Shown: piece after piece, positions 61,411 to 64,000 of the stretch | How positions within the stretch are numbered: position 1 is the first letter of the stretch | Layout of the letters: each line of letters begins with the position of its first letter | From: Hofstenia miamia | Lineage: Eukaryota > Xenacoelomorpha > Acoela > Hofsteniidae | DNA: 64,000 nucleotides | Direction: 5' to 3' | NCBI GenBank assembly: GCA_900660155.1 | Contig: CABFPE010000405.1 | Location: 47,641 to 111,640 of the forward strand | Program-made: the position numbers and the translations under genes | Notes under the pieces: generated by a model | Told to the model about the DNA's origin: nothing | What the model saw: only the letters and a program-made list of their open reading frames with translations | The model's database searches: none

Positions 61411-63394
61411 TATATATAATATAATATAAAAGTGTGTGTGTTGGATTTTCTAGTGCTATATAAAATTTTCGAATGAGTGTAGTATGTTATTGTCGCTAAG
61501 TATCCATTGTCTATTTACTAAAAATATAACATTCTAAGTATATTATGACTTGTAACACTAGAAAATAAAAAGTTCGAATATTCGCGAATACCTCAGTCCG
61601 AATATCCGAATAGTTTTTTAGGACTAACACCTAAGACTAGGACTTGAGGCTAATGATAAACATATTAATGGTTGAAATTTACCAGACGAAAGTTATTACT
61701 GAGAAAAATATAGGCGTATGTGTTGAATATAAATAAATCATGTGAATCGACATCTGTAGGTGACTCATGCAGGTGAATCATTAACTTACGCGTTAATTAA
61801 TAAAATAAGAAAGCGTAGAGTAACATCTTAATTAATGCAATCCAACCAATTGGCAACCATAATTACGATGGTTTACTAAACTTAAAAACTATTCGGATTT
61901 GCTGCATGGATAAAAAACAAAGACTTTTTGAGACAACCTTCAATACACTAGGCGTGTATTAACATAAAACTCTAAGAGCAGACTTAACTAGGCCATTCAA
62001 TAAGTTCCAATATGTATAAAGCACCCAAAAATGGTTTGTTCAATTACAAATGAAATTAAATTGCCACAGCGCGAGCGAAGCTCAATAATCAAGATCGTAA
62101 TGATATAAAAAATGCACCTTAAAATAACCGTGGTTGATAAAAATTATGAATATACAAATTTATAACATTCTTTCTATACCATTAAGTAATTATATGAAAT
62201 TATTATGATTAATTAACACAACCCTGATGATTCTCGTGATACGCAAAAAGCTCTAACCCCAAATTCCATTATCAAGTTTCCTCTAAAATTTTTTAAACGT
62301 TGATAACTCATAAACTGATGAAGATATTTTAAAACTAAAAACATCGCAAGATAGAGAACTTTCTCCTAGCTTTTCAACTTATTTCGACTCATTATTTGAA
62401 CATTCGGATTTGAAAGTTTTTACAAAATTCAGATTTCTCATTGAAAAAAATATTCTTGGGTACTTCAAGCAAAGTTATAAATCTAAGAATAAAACTTCAT
62501 CATTGCACATACCCACAGATGTGTCCGCAACAAAGGCTTTTAATACTTCTTAACAGGCTTGGATACAATTGTTGAAAAATGCTATAGTAAGGCTGGGGGG
62601 AATAGTGTTAATGATTCCAAGGATTGAAACTCAATTATTTTTTCCAATTCATTCCAGACCTATTTAAATCTTTTGGAACTGACTATTTCTTGGATATAGT
62701 ACTTTTAGAAAGCATATTAAGAGAATTTCATGTGCAATTAGTCTTTTGAGTTGGTATTTTATCATATTTTGTATGGGCAACATTTGAGGACCTTGGTATG
62801 AACTGTTAGCAAAATGCAAAAACTTGAAATTTTTTAATCACACAATGATTTTACTTTGTAAGGAGGTCAGAGATGCATAATTAAAATATAAATTGAGGGA
62901 CATACCTTAGGAAATATCAAAAAATGTGAAAAATAATTGGTTGATTAACAGACTTAATAAATAATGTGAAACAACAATAACACCAATGATGCAACCACAA
63001 AGCACTAAATATACCATCGACTTAAATAATCAATAAAAGAAATTAGGATGGAAATTTAAAACAAGCATCAGGCATTCACTTAAAGTCATGGTACCCATTG
63101 GAGGACCATGGTATAAAATGGGTTAACAGAAAACAATGAATTTCTGTATGCATATGGTGAAACATGAAAAAGGAACGTACTCTTCCAGAGTTCATAATGG
63201 CACGAAGACAGGCGACAATGATATGAATGGGGTTGATGCCTCTGACTTCGGTTTTATCCACCTGGTAAATGTAGCGACTGGGGTTTCTTTTGGACTTCAC
63301 TTCATTTAGAGTCGGTAAAGAAACGCGACGAGCAATTGATCGAGGTGGACCATTATCTGGTAAATCAATTGGAATGCCTTTCTCTGACTGATAC
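40093..63394 (-). CDS. FMNL: Formin, FMNL/Frl type (5' exons outside window)
   Basis: Nucleates and elongates unbranched actin filaments under Rac/Cdc42-class control at the cell cortex (family knowledge). Exons, 5' to 3' on the minus strand: 63394-63181, 59032-58862, 58121-58047, 57862-57752, 52430-52287, 50041-49855, 48508-48215, 47286-47120, 46779-46632, 44579-44522, 44483-44414, 44369-44205, 44163-44014, 43653-43527, 43483-43320, 43179-43078, 43036-42950, 40384-40285, 40214-40093. All have AG/GT borders and fitting phases, giving about 884 codons and TAA at 40095-40093. Domains: FH3 armadillo repeats, coiled coil, FH1, FH2, DAD-like tail. The FH3 text ([20 protein letters not shown]) fits FMNL better than DAAM or Dia. 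The GTPase-binding N-terminus lies right of the window. A stop just past the donor at 42950 offers an alternative shorter end. Confidence 0.93.
40454..40477. repeat. (TA)n microsatellite
   Basis: Left border of element B. Confidence 0.9.
40476..40727. mobile_element. (TA)n-bounded iterated-motif element B, 252 bp
   Basis: The left arm (ATGAAGAGCTTGTTTCCAAA then AGGCGCTACGTCCAT) and the right arm (40693-40727) are inverted copies over about 35 bp. The core motif TTCCAAAANGCGCTANNTCC is present once forward (~40490) and at least twice more inverted inside (~40553-40575 and ~40605-40622), besides the right arm. It shares ATGAAGAG at its tips with element A. No coding. It lies in the last long formin intron. 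Confidence 0.78.
40746..42332. mobile_element. (TA)n-bounded iterated-motif element C, ~1.6 kb
   Basis: The motif GGGCCCTTTGTAACA occurs forward at 40746, 40952 and 40980 on the left and inverted at 42239, 42258, 42287 and 42319 on the right. One inverted copy (40779-40791) is also on the left. Outer borders are (TA)n tracts at 40727-40745 and 42333-42356. The left tract is shared with element B. A MITE is nested at 41399-41820. No coding frame found. Confidence 0.8.
41399..41820. mobile_element. hAT-type MITE nested in element C, 422 bp
   Basis: Ends are CAGAGTTGCACACCAG on the left and TGTGAAACACTG on the right. Flanks are CTTCAGAT (41391-41398) and CTTTAGAT (41821-41828), an 8-bp duplication with one change. 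The interior has GC-rich repeats (GGTCGACTCGGAGC twice). Confidence 0.78.
42333..42356. repeat. TA-rich microsatellite, right border of element C
   Basis: Runs ATATATATGTATATATATATATAT directly after the last inverted GGGCCC motif. Confidence 0.85.
42357..42928. other. Formin intron stretch without recognised feature
   Basis: Remaining part of intron 42949-40385 next to the FH2-end exon. Nothing else seen except the alternative stop at 42931-42929. Confidence 0.5.
45603..45790 (+). pseudogene. Remnant of an unclassified reverse-transcriptase element
   Basis: Reads [20 protein letters not shown] then [17 protein letters not shown]. The LEPxxLxRxDGKRPDGxxxxPW...WDxTCVDTLxxS block is one I know from the C-terminal region of multi-copy invertebrate RT elements, probably related to the copy at 36957. 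Single small piece, old. Confidence 0.45.
46362..46465. repeat. Short inverted repeat, 15-bp arms
   Basis: CGGCCAACTTAATAT near 46362 and its reverse complement near 46451 border a ~75 bp AT-rich loop in a formin intron. Could be a tiny MITE core. No target duplication seen. Confidence 0.5.
48215..48508 (-). other. FMNL: Formin exon: FH1 polyproline region
   Basis: Begins [16 protein letters not shown] and contains three close runs of 7-9 prolines separated by SVGA, SFGGA and TMGA, then PPLPP. Polyproline FH1 tracts bind profilin-actin and feed the FH2 dimer. The reverse strand looks like a Gly/Glu-coding frame, which is a shadow. Confidence 0.95.
48960..48987. repeat. (TA)n microsatellite, left border of element D
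   Basis: About 14 TA units followed by CATACACATTTACATCGGA and the first element D motif. Confidence 0.9.
49004..49665. mobile_element. (TA)n-bounded iterated-motif element D, ~0.66 kb
   Basis: The motif GGCGCTCTGTCT occurs five times forward on the left (49004, 49038, 49067, 49085, 49117), with several copies preceded by ATATATG/ATATGTG. The right end is a hairpin (49622-49662): CTTAGAAATGGCGCTCTGTT followed by its near-complement. (TA)n tracts border both sides (48960-48987, 49679-49730). One more copy (ACGCTCTGTCT, 49780-49790) lies outside. It sits in the formin intron between FH1 and the coiled coil. Confidence 0.78.
49679..49730. repeat. Compound (TA)n tract, right border of element D
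   Basis: Two TA runs separated by TGTATACAT. The symmetrical spacer suggests two abutting TA borders. Confidence 0.85.
51117..51181. repeat. 33-bp direct duplication
   Basis: AACTCTGAGTGTGTACAGTT and the following 13 bases occur twice in tandem without a change, in a formin intron. Confidence 0.85.
51519..52017 (+). pseudogene. Truncated Tc1/mariner transposon, transposase C-terminus
   Basis: The frame ending at 51861 has [33 protein letters not shown] (DLNPIENxW signature with changes) and [17 protein letters not shown], all typical of the Tc1 C-terminal catalytic part. The DNA then runs to ACTTTTGAAGCGGCACAG at about 52017, which looks like a Tc1 terminal repeat followed by TA. No matching left end was found, so the copy is 5'-truncated and decayed. 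Confidence 0.7.
52443..52647. repeat. ~30-bp tandem repeat, about 7 copies, beside a splice acceptor
   Basis: Units read AACTAACAGAGACCATTATA plus about 10 bases of A/T. The array starts 13 bp from the 5' border of formin exon 52430-52287, so on the gene strand it fills the acceptor side of the intron. Each unit on that strand contains CTGTTAG, an acceptor-like string. Confidence 0.85.
53528..53790. mobile_element. hAT-type MITE, 263 bp, inverted sister of 18313-18598
   Basis: Starts CAAGTGCGGCTTTAAGGGGC, contains CACCCGGGGGCCAGTGCC, and ends with TTTCAAAAATCC then TAAATTCGCGCGGG. This is the reverse complement of the 18.3 kb MITE with moderate divergence. Flanks ATTAAAAC (53520-53527) and ATTAGAAC (53791-53798) form an 8-bp duplication with one change. 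Confidence 0.85.
53800..55900 (-). pseudogene. Decayed LINE reverse transcriptase carrying a satellite array
   Basis: The minus strand reads [20 protein letters not shown] and [15 protein letters not shown] (55640-55820), then [16 protein letters not shown] near 55420-55500, equal to the FRxxRST, DFSKAFDxV and SPLLFSLY steps of LINE RTs. The position where the YADD box should follow is where the 104-bp array begins. It lies inside a formin intron. Confidence 0.6.
53969..55422. repeat. 104-bp tandem repeat, 14 copies
   Basis: The marker AAGTCTTGCCAAAGAAACTT recurs every 104 bp from 53971 to 55323. Copies 2-14 look identical; copy 1 has a change (TTTTGTTCG against TTTTCTTCG). The period is not a multiple of three. 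Each unit seems derived from the part of a reverse transcriptase just after the SPLLFSLY region. Confidence 0.95.
55930..57000 (+). pseudogene. Possible degenerate transposase remnant (hAT-like)
   Basis: Weak blocks on the plus strand: [20 protein letters not shown] (56360-56420) and [14 protein letters not shown] (56845-56890) recall hAT transposase regions HxxNLVVxD and the dimerisation block. Frames are broken and the match is faint. Confidence 0.3.
58164..58432. mobile_element. (TA)n-bounded iterated-motif element E, ~270 bp
   Basis: TGACCGCTAAGTAC occurs forward at 58164 and 58196. Variants ACCGCTCAGTAC (58367) and ACCGTTCAGTAC (58399) follow, and the inverted copy GTACTTAGCGGT closes the right end at 58421-58432. 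TA-rich tracts border it (58141-58163 and 58433-58471). It lies between two FH3 exons of the formin. Confidence 0.78.
58433..58471. repeat. (TA)n microsatellite between elements E and F
   Basis: About 19 TA units directly after the inverted motif of element E. Confidence 0.9.
58523..58607. mobile_element. Element F: hairpin end related to element D, cut by the assembly gap
   Basis: A hairpin at 58523-58567 (CTTTGAAATGCCGCTGTGTT then its near-complement ending CTTAAGG) resembles the one closing element D, and is followed by (TA)n at 58578-58607. The remainder falls in the N run. Confidence 0.55.
58608..58826. other. Assembly gap
   Basis: 219 Ns starting directly inside a (TA)n tract, 36 bp from the formin exon donor at 58861. 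Confidence 0.98.
59400..60705 (+). pseudogene. Unclassified reverse-transcriptase element, internally deleted copy
   Basis: Parts in order: a Cys/His stretch with NPTCCVCMQ, then a region with [15 protein letters not shown], then [17 protein letters not shown], then [18 protein letters not shown] and [16 protein letters not shown], then directly [20 protein letters not shown]. That last block is also in the copy at 36957, where it lies after the RT core. The RT core itself is missing here. Broken; sits in a formin intron. Confidence 0.55.
61039..61410. repeat. Repeated CCAAGGACGTATATA motif near a long (TA)n tract
   Basis: CCAAGGACGTATATAAACGT (61044) and CCAAGGACGTATATATACGT (61083) lie 39 bp apart, and each is partly palindromic (ACGTATATAxACGT). 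A (TA)n tract follows at 61371-61407. It could be another TA-associated element, but no inverted right end was found. Confidence 0.4.
61440..63180. other. Formin intron stretch without recognised feature
   Basis: AT-rich, no recognised coding or repeat signal. Confidence 0.5.
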
Positions 63395-64000
63395 CTAAAT
63401 AGTAAAACTTTAGCAGGTAACAGAGAGAATCACACGAGACACACTGATAGTCTTCAAAATAGGATTCAAGATCTAAGAAGAAAAGATTTTGCTAAGTACT
63501 TAGGTGCCAAACCGACGTAAAAATATGAATTTTATGCTGAGAGGATATATGTATAATAATTAAATTACTTCACATAGAAAAATGTCAAAGCATCAAAATG
63601 GTCAACCATTTTTCTTCAGGAAATATGTTGTGAAATATATTTCTAAATTCGTCAATGTATAGACGTTTTTCGATAGTAGAAAAGTTTCTAAATCTACAGG
63701 TATTCTAACTACGAGCCTTAGGAGAGACTAAGTGTTTTACTTGACCTAGTTTAAACTTTCTTCCACAACTAAATGTATTATTAGGGCAGATTTATAGAAG
63801 CTTAAGCGACGACGGAAATTAAATAGTTTTAGCAGACAGAAAGCTATTTTCACACAAGCTAAAGTCTGGGAAAATCAATACGAGAGAATTCTACTTAAAA
63901 ATGAAAAAAAGCAGTCGAAGGTTGATTAGCGCGCATTCCCTTCGCGTTTTAAAATTCATTATGAAAGAGTCAATAAATTAGCGTCTCTTACAATGTGCAT
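63395..64000. other. Formin intron at window edge
   Basis: Upstream (gene sense) of the first visible formin exon. No further exon recognised before the window ends. Confidence 0.5.

Larger units (their letters stand above)
57752..63394 (-). other. FMNL: Formin exons: FH3 / armadillo region
   Basis: Exons 63394-63181, 59032-58862, 58121-58047 and 57862-57752. Landmarks: [85 protein letters not shown]. These follow the FMNL order LRAIMN, HPxAVNSIALSLNNRSPRTK, LVLELLAAVC, EDNNIDFMVAxMQFIN, VHLQYEFTKL. The N-terminal part of the first exon is Arg/Ser-rich ([14 protein letters not shown]), a possible phosphosite cluster. Confidence 0.92.

Overview
The window is nuclear DNA from an invertebrate animal: AT-rich, intron-rich, and crowded with LINE, Penelope-like, hAT, Tc1/mariner and MITE remnants. 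I cannot name the phylum. Two N runs (11790-11840 and 58608-58826) and single Ns in homopolymers mark assembly gaps.

Two host genes face each other. On the + strand, 219-23460 is the 3' two thirds of a phospholipase C-beta of the PLCB4/norpA type. Eighteen exons join into one open frame of 758 codons plus stop (end of X domain, acidic linker, Y domain, C2 domain, C-terminal coiled coil). The 5' exons lie left of the window. On the - strand, 63394 down to 40093 is most of a formin of the FMNL/Frl type. Nineteen exons join into one frame of about 884 codons (FH3 repeats, coiled coil, FH1 polyproline, FH2, and a DAD-like autoregulatory tail). Its 5' exons lie right of the window. One gene would work in Gq-coupled phosphoinositide signalling, the other in Rho-family-controlled actin assembly. 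They are convergent neighbours, and nothing seen suggests joint function.

The 16.6 kb between the two stop codons (23.5-40.1 kb) is a transposon sink. A nearly whole LINE with an intact 1110-aa ORF2 (25706-30290, - strand) sits inside the endonuclease region of an older, opposite LINE. Further right are a LINE copy split by another LINE tail (32.1-32.8 kb), a broken Penelope-like element with a GIY-YIG remnant (32.8-35.7 kb) and pieces of two more reverse-transcriptase elements (35.9-37.9 kb).

The introns of both genes carry hAT-type MITEs with 8-bp target duplications, a 0.6 kb foldback, hAT and Tc1 transposase fragments, a 14-copy 104-bp array grown inside a dead reverse transcriptase, and a group of unusual elements. 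These last are bounded by (TA)n tracts and carry an element-specific 12-25 bp motif repeated several times, largely inverted between the two ends. At least five such elements with different motifs (17.2, 40.5, 40.7-42.3, 49.0-49.7 and 58.2-58.4 kb) share this plan, and they are the best candidate here for something undescribed.
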